A DNA stretch of 64,000 nt from Streptomyces sp. P3 (GTDB taxonomy: Bacteria > Actinomycetota > Actinomycetes > Streptomycetales > Streptomycetaceae). The stretch lies in the NCBI GenBank assembly GCA_016893485.2, contig JAFEKX020000001.1, positions 1,860,001 to 1,924,000 on the forward strand. The letters run 5' to 3'. The position numbers and the translations under genes are program-made. The notes under the pieces were generated by a model. The model did not search any database, had not been told where the DNA came from, and worked only from the letters and a program-made list of their open reading frames with translations. Position 1 is the stretch's first letter, and every line of letters starts with the position of its first letter. Below are positions 19,137 to 30,130 of the stretch, one piece after another.

Positions 19137-20924
19137 ATGGGACGTCACAGCTTGCCCGATCCGTACGGGGCGGGCAGCAGCGACCCCCGTCCTCGCGCGC
19201 GTCGCCGTACGGTCGCCATCGCCACGGTGCTGGTGCTGACCATCGCCGGCGGTACCGCGGTGGCGGTGCAGAGCGGGTTGCTCTCCTTCGGCTCCTCCTG
19301 CCGGAAGGACGCGGTACGGCTGAAGCTCGCCGCCTCCCCGACATGGCCCCCGCCCTGCGCGCGGCGGCCGGACAGGCCCGCGACGAGAACATCACGTCGG
19401 ACGGGCAGTGCCTGGACATCTCGGTGACCGCCGAGGAGTCGTACAAGTTCGCGGACACGCTGAAGGCGGGCAAGCACCCGGACGTACAGGTGTGGGTGCC
19501 CGACTCGGAGCTGTGGGTGGGCGAGGTCTCGTCGGCCGCCCACGGCGCGGCCACGGAGGTGACACCCGCGGGCAACGTGGCCTCCACGCCGGTCGGGGTG
19601 GCGATGGTCCCGGCCGCCGCGAAGTCGCTGGGGTGGCCGAAGAAGACGTACACCTGGCTGGACCTGGCCGGTGCCACCCTCCAGGACGCCTCGCTCCGGC
19701 TGGGCGCGGCCGACCCGGCACGCAGCGCGACGGGACTGTTGGCGCTGACGCGGCTGAGCACGGCCGCCGGGAAGGTCAAGGGCGGGGGCCACGCAGGCGG
19801 CGGCGATGATGAAGACCCTGTCGCAGCGGATCTCGGACACCGACGGCCAGGTCCTGGACACGCTGCCGCGCGACGCGTCGGGCACCGAGCAGGGCAACCC
19901 GAAGCGCAACCAGGCGCTGGTCCTCAGCGAGCAGTCGGCGTTCTCGTACAACGCGTCGGCCGACGGCGACGCGAGCCTCGACCTGTTCTATCCGAAGGAC
20001 GGCTCCCCGCGACTCGACTACCCGTACAACCTGGTCGACCAGGACCGGTTGACCACGGACCAGAGCCGGGCCGCGATCCGGTTCATGACGTATCTGAGCC
20101 GGCCCACGCAGCAGAAGCTCATGGAGAAGTACGGCTTCCGCACCGATGACGACACCGCGCCGAAGGCGGTGGTCGCCAAGGCCGGTGGCACCAGCCCGCA
20201 GCCTTACGCCGTGGCGGCGGCCGAGCCCGCTTCCGACGCGGCGCTCCAAGAGGCCCTGGGGACCTGGACGATCACCGTGCAGAGCGCGCGGATCACCACG
20301 GTCGTCGACGCGTCCGCCTCGATGGCGGAGAAGGTGCCCGGGACCGGCCAGTCGCGCATGGACGTCACGAAGGCCTCGCTGCTCCAGGCGCTCGCCACGT
20401 TCACGCCCGAGGACGAGATCGGCCTGTGGGACTTCTCCACGAAGCTCGACGGCGACAAGGACTACCGCGTCCTGGTGCCGACCGAGCGGCTCGGCGACCA
20501 CAAGGGCGACGGCACCCAACGCGACGCCCTGTCAGCGGCGTTCGGCTCGCTGAAGCCGGTGCCGAACGGCGCGACCGGGCTCTACGACACCACGCTCGCC
20601 GCGTACAGGGCGGCGACCTCCTCTTATGTGAAGGGGAAGTTCAACGCGCTGGTGATCCTGACCGACGGCGTCAACCAGGATCCGGGCAGCATCTCCCGCT
20701 CCGCGCTCATCAAGCAGCTGCAGCAACTCGCCAGCCCTGAGCGGCCGGTGCCGCTCATCATGATCGCGGTGGGCCCGGAGGCCGACAAGGAGGAGGCCCG
20801 GCAGATCGCCGAGGCGACCGGCGGCTCGGGGCACGAGGTGAACAATCCGGCCCAGATCCAGTCGGTGATCCTCCAGGCCATCGTGGCGGCGGGGGCGTCG
20901 GGCGCGTCGGCCAACGCGGGCTGA
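19137..20924 (+). CDS. binding-protein/von Willebrand A fusion protein (frameshifted)
   Basis: About 595 residues. A basic N-terminus (RARRRTVAIATVLVLTIAGG) gives one membrane anchor with the rest outside. The middle resembles a periplasmic binding protein (QVWVPDSELW, NVASTPVGVAMVPAAAKSLG). The C-terminal 200 residues are a VWA domain with the metal site DASASM, the conserved Thr in NGATGLYDTT, and LTDGVNQD. Frame breaks lie near 19340 and 19790. VWA domains bind proteins through a metal ion, so this looks like a surface sensor or adhesion-type receptor that joins solute binding to protein contact; this is inference. Neighbours give no further clue. Confidence 0.85.
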
Positions 20925-20975
20925 GACAGCGGCAGTTCACCCGGTTCCGCCAACGCGCCCCGAAACAAACGCCGT

Positions 20976-22491
20976 TCACCCCAGCGGCGCCGGCTCCGGC
21001 AGCCCCACCGGCCAGGTGTGGACCGGCTCCCCGAGATGCATCAGCTCGCTGTAGCGGCGCGTGGTCGCGGCCAGCGCGGCCTCCCTGCTGAGCCCCTGAT
21101 CCAGGGCCCGGTGGAAGGTGGCGGCCTGCCAGGTCGCACCGTTGGCCCGGCGCCGGCAGCGTTCGTCGATGACACCCAAGTACAGGTCCCTGTCGGCCGG
21201 TTCGACCCCCACGCGTCCAGGCCGGCCTCCGCGAGCGGCAGCAGTTCGTCGCGTACGAGGGTCACCGCGTCGATCTCGGTGGTGCCGCCGAGCCGTCCGC
21301 GCCGGGGCCAGACGAGGCGGGCGTCGATGCCGTCGCGGCACGCGGTGTCGAAGTTGGCGGCGGCGGCCTCGAAGGGCAGCCGGGTCCACACCGGCCGCGA
21401 CTCCTCGGCGAGGGCGCGCACGACGCCGTAGTAGAACGCGGTGTTGGCGATGACGTCGGTCACCGTGGGGCCCGCGGGCAGCACGCGGTTCTCGACGCGC
21501 AGGTGCGGGACGCCGTCGGCGATGCCGTAGACCGGGCGGTTCCAGCGGTACACCGTGCCGTTGTGCAGGACGAGTTCGGCGAGGGTGGGGATGCCGCCCT
21601 CGTCGAGGACGTCGAGGGTTCCTCGTCGTCGTGGATCGGGAGCAGGGCCGGGAAGTAGCGCAGGTTCTCCTCGAAGAGGTCGTACGCCGACGTCACCCAG
21701 CGTTCACCGAACCAGGTGCGGGGACGGACGCCCTGGGCCTGGAGTTCGGGCGGGCGGGTGTCGGTGGCCTGCTGGAACAGCGGGGGCCGGGACTCGCGCC
21801 ACAGCTCACGGCCGAACAGGAACGGCGAGTTGGCGCCCACGGCGACCTGCACGGCGGCGACGGCCTGCGCCGCGTTCCACACGTCCGCGAAGCGGTCCGG
21901 GGTGACCTGGAGGTGCAACTGCACGGAGGTGCAGGCGGCTTCGGGCGCGATGGAGCCGGAGGTGCAGGTGAGGTGCTCGACGCCCTCGATGTCGAGGACG
22001 AAATCCTCGCCGCGGGCGGCCACGATCTGATCGTTGAGCAAGGTGTAGCGGTCCACCGCGGAGAGGTTCGAGGAGACCAGGTCGTCCCGGTCGAGTGTCG
22101 GCAGAATGCCGATCATCAGTATTCCCGCGTCGACCTCGCCCGCTTTTCGATGGGCATATGCCAGTGACGTACGGATCTCCTCTGCGAGCCGGTCGAATAC
22201 CCGGCCGTCCAATCGGTGTGGGGCAATGTTGACTTCCAGATTGAACATGGCGAGTTCTGTTTGGAAATCTCGGCTCGCGATGCGCTCGAGAACCTCTCCA
22301 TTCAGCATTCTCGGCATGCCGTCGGAGCCGACCAGGTTCAGTTCGATCTCCAGCCCCATGAGGTTCTTGGGGCGGTCGAACCGCTCCTCGGCCAGCAGCC
22401 GCTCCAGCCCCGTCAGGCACCGCCCCAGCTTGGCGCGGTAGCGCTGGCGGTCGGCCAGCTCGAACGGCCCTGCCACGACCTTCTCGCCCAT
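20976..22491 (-). CDS. GCS2-family glutamate-cysteine ligase-like protein (frameshifted)
   Basis: About 505 residues. The ATG at 22491 has a near-perfect AGGAGGTGA upstream, deciding the start over an in-frame upstream option. MGLEIELNLVGSDG and FQTELAMFNLEVNIAPHRL are the ATP-grasp-like glutamine-synthetase-fold motifs of the GCS2 family; GANSPFLFGRELWRESR and TWFGERWV follow. Frame breaks lie near 21617 and 21212. The family makes gamma-glutamyl bonds; the amine partner is uncertain, and the name glutamate-cysteine ligase is by homology. Actinomycetes use mycothiol instead of glutathione, so another product is likely. Confidence 0.85.
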
Positions 22492-23008
22492 CGAAGCGTC
22501 ACCTCCTCGTCTCGGGTCAGGAAGGATGATGCCCCGACATCGCGATCGATAACGTCCCAGGGCGGCCCGGCGCCCGCTACTCTGGTCGAACGTGACCCGC
22601 GGCACATTCACGAGGCATGCCGCAGTAAGCGGTTCCTCTTCCTATGAGCCCTCGTGAAAAACGCCGACGAGAATTGGCCGACCCAGCCGGAGCCAAGTCC
22701 CGAGGTCATGGCCGTGGAGCCGGTTCGGAACCGGGATGATTCCGTGAATCGCTGACCGAATAGGCCCTTGTTGTTCATACGGGAAACGGTTAGGCGAAAC
22801 ATCTTCTGAACACGTGTCGTATAAACTCCGCGAACAAGGCAGAAGGTTGGCGCCCCGGTCCCGGAACCTGCCGTCGAGCGACGTGCGGCAGGCCGCACCC
22901 ATGCTCACGGAACCCGGCCCGGCCTCTTGACCCCGAGAGCTGACAGCGCCGTCCGCCCCCGCCCCGCCCTCGCGCCACCAGTGCCTGTCGAATGAGAGGC
23001 GACCCACC
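22492..23008. other. intergenic region, no gene seen
   Basis: 517 bases between divergent genes. The stretch 22620-22830 is more AT-rich than its surroundings and probably holds promoters. Open frames here on the minus strand lack Streptomyces codon bias and ribosome sites. No repeat or RNA was recognised. Confidence 0.5.
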
Positions 23009-23591
23009 ATGCCGCTGCATGTCCCCCGGCTCCCGCGCCCGCCCTGCGCTCCGTTCTCACGGCACTCGGTTCCCCACCGCAGTCCGCGAGGCCAAGACCC
23101 CGTCCCTGCGCGCGGCCCAGGGACCCGCGACACCCGAACTCCCGTTGCCCCTGCACGTGTTGGACCGCGTCTCCGAGGACGGCACGGCCGTCACCCGGCT
23201 GGCCGGATGGCGTTTCCTGATCCGCTGCGGGGACCGCGCGGTCGCCGCGGCCGAGACGATGCTGACGCCCGACGGCTGGGCGTTCTCGCACTTCTTCGAG
23301 GGGCCGTACATCGCCTCCACCGAGCGGGCGCTGCGCCAGGCCGAGAACATGAAGGGCGCCTACCAGCCGCGCCTGCTCTCCGTGCCCGGCCTCTACATGC
23401 TCACGCTGTGGCTGCACGGGGACCTCACCGCGGACGGCGCCGGCGGCCACCCCGCCGCGACCGATCTACTGGTCCCGCTGGCCCCCGCACCGCCCGGCAT
23501 CGCGGCCCATCGTCCGCACCGGGCCGCCGAGTTGCTGCCGATGCTGACCCATCGGGTGACTCCCGCGCCACTGCTCGGTTCACCCGCCTGA
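23009..23591 (+). CDS. conserved hypothetical protein (frameshifted)
   Basis: About 194 residues. The ATG at 23009 has GAGAGG upstream; two small indels near 23045 and 23072 must be bridged to read MPLHVPRLPRPALRSVLTAL into the main frame. The body includes LPLHVLDRVSEDGTAVTRLAGWRF, AVAAAETMLTPDGWAFSHFFEG and LLSVPGLYMLTLWLHG. No catalytic motif or membrane segment is seen and no family was recognised. It is followed by a strong hairpin. Confidence 0.72.
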
Positions 23592-23612
23592 CTTTCCCCC
23601 CGCAGCCACCCC

Positions 23613-23648
23613 CGTACCCCGCCGCCGAATTCCCGGCAGCGGGGTACG
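23613..23648 (+). terminator. terminator-like hairpin
   Basis: CGTACCCCGCCGC at 23613-23625 pairs with GCAGCGGGGTACG at 23636-23648 with one mismatch and a 10-base loop, 22 bases after the preceding stop codon. No T-run follows, which is usual in Streptomyces. Confidence 0.6.
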
Positions 23649-23670
23649 ATCGCGTTTCCGGCCCTTTTAC

Positions 23671-23711
23671 GCTCGTAACGCTCGTACGAGCAGGAAAAAG
23701 CTCGTACGAGC
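23671..23711. promoter_or_regulatory. two perfect GCTCGTACGAGC palindromes plus half-site
   Basis: The 12-base palindrome GCTCGTACGAGC occurs at 23680-23691 and again at 23700-23711, centres 20 bases apart. A half-site GCTCGT starts at 23671. They lie 165 bases before the DUF5999 start. The spacing of two helical turns favours cooperative binding of two dimers on one DNA face. Confidence 0.65.
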
Positions 23712-23874
23712 CGGGAATTGGGATGAACCGTCCGCGCGGGTGATGCGTCATCAACCTGTGAGAAGCGGTGCTGCTAAATCCCTGCGGATTGACGCCCGTG
23801 GGGCAACACTGGGTTCGGACCGACTCAACACCACGGGGACGGACATGACCACAACAGAGCGAGAGATCCCACCC

Positions 23875-24066
23875 ATGTGCAAGCACCAGCCGCCGTGTCC
23901 CACAGCCGAATCCGCCGACCGGGAATCCGCCCGCCTCATGGCGCACCACCCGGAGCAGGGCTGGAGCCTGCTGTGCAACGGCGTTCTCCTGTTCGAGGAC
24001 ACCGGTGAGCTCCTGCCCGACGGCCAGATCATCGCCCCGCACCGCCAGGTCGTGACAGCGGCCTGA
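23875..24066 (+). CDS. DUF5999 small protein
   Basis: 63 residues from ATG 23875; an in-frame ATG at 23845 would add ten residues, but the conserved family begins at MCKHQPPCP and GAGAGA lies upstream of the inner ATG. The N-terminal C-x-H-x3-C arrangement could bind a metal. The rest, ARLMAHHPEQGWSLLCNGVLLFEDTGELLPDG, is the strongly conserved core of DUF5999, an actinomycete-only family without known function. The gene is preceded by a remarkable palindrome pair. Confidence 0.88.
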   Translation: MCKHQPPCPTAESADRESARLMAHHPEQGWSLLCNGVLLFEDTGELLPDGQIIAPHRQVVTAA

Positions 24067-24159
24067 GCATTTCGGGAACTGAGGGGCCGGACGCACGACT
24101 TCCACGGTGCGCACCGGCCCCGACGCATATCCGGGGTAGCTCACTCCCGTAGTCGCTCG

Positions 24160-25203
24160 CTATCCGAGCGCCGAACGCAGCGCGTAATAGGCCGGTTTCG
24201 GATTCAGCAGTTCGTCCCACGGAAGTGCCGCCCCTTCACCAGGGAAGACGGCCGGAATCCACGAATACTTGTCCGTGTAATCCCAGATGGTCACCCCGAC
24301 ACACCTGCGCACCGCGAGGCACGCCTTGGTCAGCTCCCGGTACCAGGTGGCCTGCTCGGTCGACTTGTCGTCCGTCGCCGGGAGTTGCATCCGGACGTCG
24401 ACCTCGGTGAGCGCGGTGTCCAGGCCGAGACGGGAGAAGCGCCGGAGGTTGTCCTCCAGGGTCGCCGGATAGCCGTACTGGAGCGCCAGGTGCGCCTGGA
24501 AGCCGACGCCGTCGAGCGGGACGTGCTGGGCCTTCAGCCGCTTGGCGAGGGCGTAGTAGGCGTCGCTCTTCGGGCCGGTCGCCTCGATGTTGTAGTCGTT
24601 GACGTACAACTTGGCGTGCGGGTCGGCCTGGTGGGCCCAGCGCAGGGCGTCGGCGATGTAGCCGGGGCCGAGCGTCCGGTACCACATGGTGTCGCGGTAG
24701 GTGCCGTCCTCGTTGAAGGCCTCGTTGACGACGTCCCAGGAGTAGACCTTGCCGCGGTAGTGCCGCACCTCGGTGGTGATGTGCTTCTTGAGTACGGCCC
24801 TCAGCTCGGCCGCCGTCCAGGTGCGGGACGTGAGCCAGTCGGGCAACTGGCTGTGCCAGACGAGAGTGTGGGCGCGGACCCGCTGGTGGTGCGCGCGGGC
24901 GAGGTTCACGATCTGGTCGCCGTTCGTCCAGTCGAAGACGCCCTGTCGGGGCTCGGTGGCGTACCACTTCATGCCGTTGCCCGGGGTGATCATGTCGAAC
25001 TCGCTGCCGAGGATCTTCGTGTACGCGGTGTCGGTCAGCTCGGGGTTGTCGGTGGCGCTGCCGAAGTAACGGCCGTGGCGCTCGGCGAGTTGGGCGAGGG
25101 TGGGTTGCTTTTCGTGGGCCTGGGCGGGCGGGCCGCCGGCGATGCCCGCGGCGATCAGGACGGCGGCGAGGGCGCCGGCGAGTCTCAGTCCGGTTCTGGG
25201 CAT
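24160..25203 (-). CDS. secreted endo-1,4-beta-xylanase, GH10
   Basis: Intact, 347 residues. ATG 25203 has AGGAG seven bases upstream. Residues 1-28 are a signal peptide ending PPAQAHE. The GH10 barrel follows at once: GSEFDMITPGNGMKWY, HTLVWHSQLPDW, the acid/base Glu in SWDVVNEAFNEDG, and the nucleophile in LTEVDVRM; the end has CVGVTIWDYTDKYSW. No carbohydrate-binding module is attached. It hydrolyses internal xylan bonds outside the cell. The GH43 gene upstream on the same strand (91-base gap) would act on the released oligosaccharides. Confidence 0.95.
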   Translation of the reverse strand: MPRTGLRLAGALAAVLIAAGIAGGPPAQAHEKQPTLAQLAERHGRYFGSATDNPELTDTAYTKILGSEFDMITPGNGMKWYATEPRQGVFDWTNGDQIVNLARAHHQRVRAHTLVWHSQLPDWLTSRTWTAAELRAVLKKHITTEVRHYRGKVYSWDVVNEAFNEDGTYRDTMWYRTLGPGYIADALRWAHQADPHAKLYVNDYNIEATGPKSDAYYALAKRLKAQHVPLDGVGFQAHLALQYGYPATLEDNLRRFSRLGLDTALTEVDVRMQLPATDDKSTEQATWYRELTKACLAVRRCVGVTIWDYTDKYSWIPAVFPGEGAALPWDELLNPKPAYYALRSALG

Positions 25204-25294
25204 GGTGCGACTCCTGTCCATGGGTGAGCGGGGTGTGAGGTTGCGCCCGTACTGATGAGGGTCGAAACATTCGGAGCTGGTCCAGAAAGATGTG

Positions 25295-26739
25295 TTACCG
25301 CGGCTGGTAGTCGAACCAGTCGAAGGCCGCCGCACCCTCGGCCGCGTACATGCCGATCACGCGACCGGTGAAGCCTCCGGCGACCTGCGTGGAGAGGTAA
25401 CGGCCGTCCAACTCCGCGAGTTCTACGGCTCCTTCGGGGCCCTCCACCGAGAAGGTGAGGGTGTCGGGGCCGCGGGTGTCGGCGCCGGTCGCGGTGATGT
25501 CGACGGTCAGGGTGACCGGGCCCGGCGCCACCGGGTGCTCCGCGAGCCGCTGCCGTACAGGACCGATCCGCGCCACCACGCTCGCCACTCCCCGGTGATC
25601 TCGATGTCGTAGTGATGGGCCTCGTCCATGCGGACGGAGAGGCCGGCGCGGCCGGCGCCGGGGTCGATCCGGGTGGAAGCGCGGCAGTCGGGGTGCTGTT
25701 GGCGGCGGCCGAGGAACACCGGGTCGGGCCCCGCGTCGAGGGTCAGCCAGCCGGGGCGTTCGGTCAGGGACCAGGTGTCGTCCGGTCGGCTGCGCGGGGA
25801 GATCCAGGTGAAGGCGAGGGCGGGGGCGTCGAAGTCGTCGCGTACCGGCGGGAGTTCGAAGGGGTGCCAGGCGGCCGGTGCCGGGTGCTGTTCCCGCACC
25901 GGGCCGACCCGGGGCCAGCCGTCGGCCCATTCCACCGGGGTCAGGAAGGTCTCGCGGCCCAGGACGTGGAAGCCGGGGAAGAAGCCCCGGGGGCGGGTGC
26001 CGAGGAGGACCATCCACCAGGTGCCGTCGGGGGCGGTGACCAGGTCGGCGTGGCCGGTGCTCTGGACGGGGAGGTCGGTGCTGCGGTGGGTGAGGACGGG
26101 GTTCGCGGGGGCCGGTTCCCAGGGGCCGCGCGGGGAGCGGGCGCGGGCGATGGAGACACTGTGGCCGTGTGCGGTGCCGCCCTCGGCGAGCAGCAGGTAC
26201 CACCAGTCGCCGATGCGGTAGAGGTGCGGGGCCTCCGGGTGCTGGAGTCCGGTGCCGGACCAGGCCGGGAGCGGGCCCTCCAGGACCTTGCCGGTCTCCG
26301 GGTCGATGCGGGCCACCTTCACCCCGGCGACCGCGCACCAGCAGTTGCCCTCTTCGTCCCAGGCCAGGTCGGGGTCGATGCCGGGCACGTCGACGAGGAC
26401 GGGGTCCGACCAGGGGCCCTCGGGGCGGTCGGCGGTGACGATGAAGGTGCCCTTTCCCCGCACGTCGGTGGTGATCAGATGGAAGCGGCCGTCGTGGTGG
26501 CGGAGGGTCGGGGCGTAGATGCCGGCCGAGGCGGGGGTGTCGGCGGGAAGGTCCAACTGCCCCGACCGGTCAAGGACGTTGCCGATCTGCCGCCAGTGGA
26601 CCAGGTCACGGCTGTGGAAGAGCGGGACCCCGGGGAAGTACTCGAAGCTGGAGCACGCGAGGTAGTAGTCCTCGCCGACCCGGCACACGCTGGGGTCGGG
26701 GTGGAAACCGCCGATGACCGGGTTGTCGTAGGTCCGCAT
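25295..26739 (-). CDS. GH43 beta-xylosidase/arabinofuranosidase (frameshifted)
   Basis: About 481 residues without a signal peptide, so probably intracellular. MRTYDNPVIGGFHPDPSVCRVGEDYY is the GH43 opening with the catalytic base Asp in HPDPS; the middle Asp is in PGIDPDLAWDEEG and the acid Glu in QHPEAPHLY. The C-terminal 200 residues are the beta-sandwich found in GH43 subfamilies such as XynB3 (TWISPRSRPDD). A frame break near 25560 lies in this domain. It likely cleaves xylose or arabinose from xylo-oligosaccharides produced by the neighbouring xylanase. Confidence 0.9.
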
Positions 26740-26796
26740 GTGGTCCCGCCCCTCCGTCCGGCCCGGGTTCGAAAGTTTCGGGCCGATCGACGAACA

Positions 26797-29345
26797 TTAC
26801 GGAGCCGGACTGTAGGTGGATCCTTCGACGGGGGGCAAGGGTGGGCGCGGAGGAGAGGTGGAGACTGAGGACCATCGTGAGGCCGCCGCCGGGGGTGTCC
26901 TCGGCGCTGAGGGGTGCCGCCGAGGGCCTCGGTGAAGCCGCGGGCGACGGCGAGTCCTAGGCCGACTCCGGCGCCGCGCGGGGCGTCGCCGTAGCGCTGG
27001 AAGGGTTCGAAGATGCGGTTCTTGGCCTCCTCGGGGACGCCGGGGCCGCGGTCGACGACGCGGATCTCGACGCGGTCGGCTATGGCACTCGCCGTGACCA
27101 GTACGGGAGTTCGCTCCGGGCTGTACTTCACCGCGTTCTCGACGATGTTGGCGACGGCGCGCTCCAGGAGGCCCTTGTCGACGGGGACCATGGGCAGGCT
27201 TTCGGGGATGTCGAGTTCGACGCTGTCCCCGGGGACCCCGCCCAGGGCCATCGGGATCACCTCGTCGAGGTCCGCCTCGCGAATGATCGGAGTGACCGTG
27301 CCGGTCTGGAGGCGGGACATGTCGAGGAGGTTGCCGACGAGGTGGTCGAGGCGGTCGGCGCCGTCCTCGATGCCCTCCAGCAGCTCGGCCTGGTCCTCCT
27401 CCGACCATGCGACGTCCTCGGAGCGGAGCGAGGACACCGCCGCCTTGATGCCGGCGAGCGGGGTGCGCAGGTCGTGGCTCACGGCCGCCAGCAGCGCCGT
27501 GCGGATGCGGTTGCCTTCCGCCAACGCCCTTGCCTGGTCCGCCTCTTCGCGGAGGCGGCGGCGGTCCAGGACCACGGCTGCCTGTGCGGCGAAGGCGGCC
27601 AGGACGCGGCGGTCCTCGGCGGGCAGGACCCGGCCGGAGAGGGCGAGGGCCATGTGGTCGCCGACCAGTACGTCGACGTCCGCGTCCTCCGGGTTCCGGC
27701 AGGGGCGGGGGCCCACGCTGCCCGCGCGGGTCCAGGGTTCGACGTCGCCCGCGCGCTCCAGCAGGGCGGCGGACTCCATGCCGAAGGTCTCCCTGACCCG
27801 TTCGAGGAGCGCCTCCAAGCTGGTCTCGCCGCGCAGCACATTGCCCGCGAGGTAGGAGAGGATCTCCGACTCGGCGCGCAGCCGGGCCGCTTGGTGGGTG
27901 CGGCGGGCCGCGAGGTCGACCACCGACGCGACCGACACCGCGACGGCCACGAAGATCGCGATGGCGACCATGTTCTTGGGGTCGGCGATGGTGAAGGTGT
28001 GGACGGGCGGGGTGAAGTACCAGTTCAGGAGCAGCGATCCCACCGCCGCGGAGACCAGTGCGGGGGAAGAGTCCGCCGAGCAGGGCCGCCGCCACCGTCA
28101 GGGACAGGTACAGCAACATGTCGTTGGCCAGGCCGACTTCGGGGGCGGCGCTGCTCAACAGCCAGGTGAGCAGCAGCGGTCCGCCGATTCCGGCCAGCCA
28201 GCCCCAGACGATGCGGGCCCGGCCGAGCCGTGAGCCCCGGTTCACGGGCAGTCCGCGTCCCTTGCCCGCCTCGTCGTGCGTGATGAGATGGACGTCGAGG
28301 TCGGGGCGCGAGTCGCGGGCGACCGTCGCGCCGACGCCGGGCTCGAAGACGTACTGCCAGCCCTTGCGGCGGGAGACGCCGAGGACGATCTGGGTGGCGT
28401 TGACGCCGCGCGCGAAGTCCAGCAGCGCGGCCGGTACGTCCTCGCCGACGACATGGTGGAAGGTGCCGCCCAAGTCCTCGACGAGGGTGCGCTGTTGGGC
28501 GAGTTCCTTCGGGGAGGCCGAGGTGAGGCCGTCGCTGCGGGAGATGTAGACCGCCAGCACCTCGCCGCCCGCGCCCTTTTCGGCCAGGCGCGCGGCCCTG
28601 CGGATGAGGGTGCGGCCCTCGGGTCCGCCGGTCAGGCCCACGACGATCCGTTCGCGGGAGCCCCAGATCGCCGAGACGCGGTGTTCGCTGCGGTACTCCT
28701 GGAGGTAGGCGTCGACCCGGTCGGCAAGCCAGAGCAGCGCCAACTCCCTTAGTGCGGTGAGGTTTCCGGGGCGGAAGTAGTTGGAGAGGGCCGCGTCGAC
28801 CTTGTCCGGTGTGTAGATGTTGCCGTGGGCCATCCGGCGCCGTAGCGCGGGGGTGACATGTCGACCAGTTCGATCTGGTCGGCGCGGCGGACGACCTCGT
28901 CGGGGACGGTCTCCTGCTGGCGGACGCCGGTGATGGACTCGACAATGTCGCCCAGGGATTCCAGGTGCTGGATGTTGACGGTCGAGACGACGTCGATGCC
29001 CGCCGCGAGCAGTTCCTCGATGTCCTGCCAGCGCTTGGCGTTGCGGGAGCCGGGAATGTTGGTGTGCGGCAGCTCGTCGACGAGGGCGACTTCGGGGTGG
29101 CGGGCGAGGACCGCGTCGACGTCCATCTCGGTGAACGTCGTGTCCCGGTAGGCGAGTTCACGGCGCGGGATCTCCTCCAGGCCGTGCAGCATCACCTCGG
29201 TGCGGGGCCTGGAGTGGTGTTCCACGAAGTCGACCACGCAGTCGGTGCCCCGCTCGATCCGCCGGTGCGCCTCGGACAGCATCGCGTACGTCTTGCCGAC
29301 GCCCGGTGCCGCGCCGAGGTAGATCCGGAGCTTGCCGCGTCCCAT
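26797..29345 (-). CDS. kdpD: KdpD osmosensitive/K+ sensor histidine kinase (frameshifted)
   Basis: About 849 residues. Domains in order: N-terminal KdpD domain with Walker A GAAPGVGKT and Walker B-like VALVDELPHTN; a universal-stress-type domain (GSRERIVVGLTGGPEG); four membrane helices around residues 395-500; a GAF-like segment; then the kinase with H-box AAVSHDLRTPLAGIK and the G-rich GAGVGLGLAVARG. Frame breaks lie near 28857, 28063, 26920 and 26833; the last, in a C run, sets the stop at 26797. It senses low K+ and phosphorylates KdpE. It follows kdpE by one base, so the order is kdpFABC-E-D. Confidence 0.93.
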
Positions 29346-29346
29346 G

Positions 29347-30030
29347 TCATCCTTCGAAGCGGTAGCCCATGCCGGGCTCGGTGATCAGATAGCGGGGGCT
29401 CGACGGGTCCCCCTCCAACTTGCGGCGCAACTGGGCCATGTAGACCCGGAGATAGTTGGTCTTGTTGCCCTGGGTCACTCCCCACACCTCCTGGAGCAGG
29501 TACTTCTGGGTGATCAGCCGGCCGGGGTTGGTGACCAGGATCTCCAGCAGATGCCACTCGGTGGGGGTGAGCCGGATGTCGTGTCCGGCCCGGGCGGCCT
29601 TCTTGGCCAGCAGGTCGATGGTGAAGTCGTCGGTGGTGACGAGGGTGGTCGTCGGGGTGAGCGGCACGTCCTCGACGCGGCGGACGGCGGCCCGTAGCCG
29701 GGCGAGGAGTTCGTCCATGCTGAACGGCTTGGTGATGTAGTCGTCGGCGCCCGCGTCGAGGGCGGCGACCTTCTCGTCGGAGGCCTGCCGGGCCGACAGC
29801 ACCAGGATCGGGACCCGGGTCCAGCCGCGCAGTGCCCTGATGACGTCGACGCCGTCCATGTCGGGCAGTCCGAGGTCGAGCATCACGACGTCCGGCTGCC
29901 GTGCGGCGGCGAGCCGGAGCGCGGTGGCGCCGTCGGGGGCCGCGTCGACGCCGTACTGCCGGGCCTGCATGTTGATCACGAGGGCCCGTACGAGCTGCGG
30001 ATCGTCCTCCACCACCAGCACCCGTGTCAT
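29347..30030 (-). CDS. kdpE: KdpE response regulator
   Basis: Intact, 227 residues. Receiver domain: acidic pair EDD at 8-10, phosphoacceptor Asp52 in MLDLGLPD, and Lys101 in YITKPF. The C-terminal OmpR/PhoB winged helix contains LTPTEWHLLEILVTNPGRLIT and ends YLITEPGMGYRFEG. It activates the kdp operon when phosphorylated by KdpD. It sits between kdpC and kdpD on the same strand and should bind direct repeats; the tandem motif in front of the operon is the best candidate target. Confidence 0.95.
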   Translation of the reverse strand: MTRVLVVEDDPQLVRALVINMQARQYGVDAAPDGATALRLAAARQPDVVMLDLGLPDMDGVDVIRALRGWTRVPILVLSARQASDEKVAALDAGADDYITKPFSMDELLARLRAAVRRVEDVPLTPTTTLVTTDDFTIDLLAKKAARAGHDIRLTPTEWHLLEILVTNPGRLITQKYLLQEVWGVTQGNKTNYLRVYMAQLRRKLEGDPSSPRYLITEPGMGYRFEG

Positions 30031-30130
30031 GGGGGTGTGGCTTTCGTGTGGTCCCTGGCATGACGGTGGGAGTCGGCGGCGCCGGGATCTCTCCCGGGCC
30101 GCCGACTCCCCTGCCGGTCGGGCAACGCCA

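Noticed and set aside
22608..23133. Minus-strand open frames in the gap before 23009
   Set aside because: Codon third positions lack the GC bias of real genes here, no ribosome site, no family resemblance.
25612..26868. Open frame of 418 codons on the plus strand
   Set aside because: Antisense to the GH43 gene, which has clear catalytic motifs on the minus strand.
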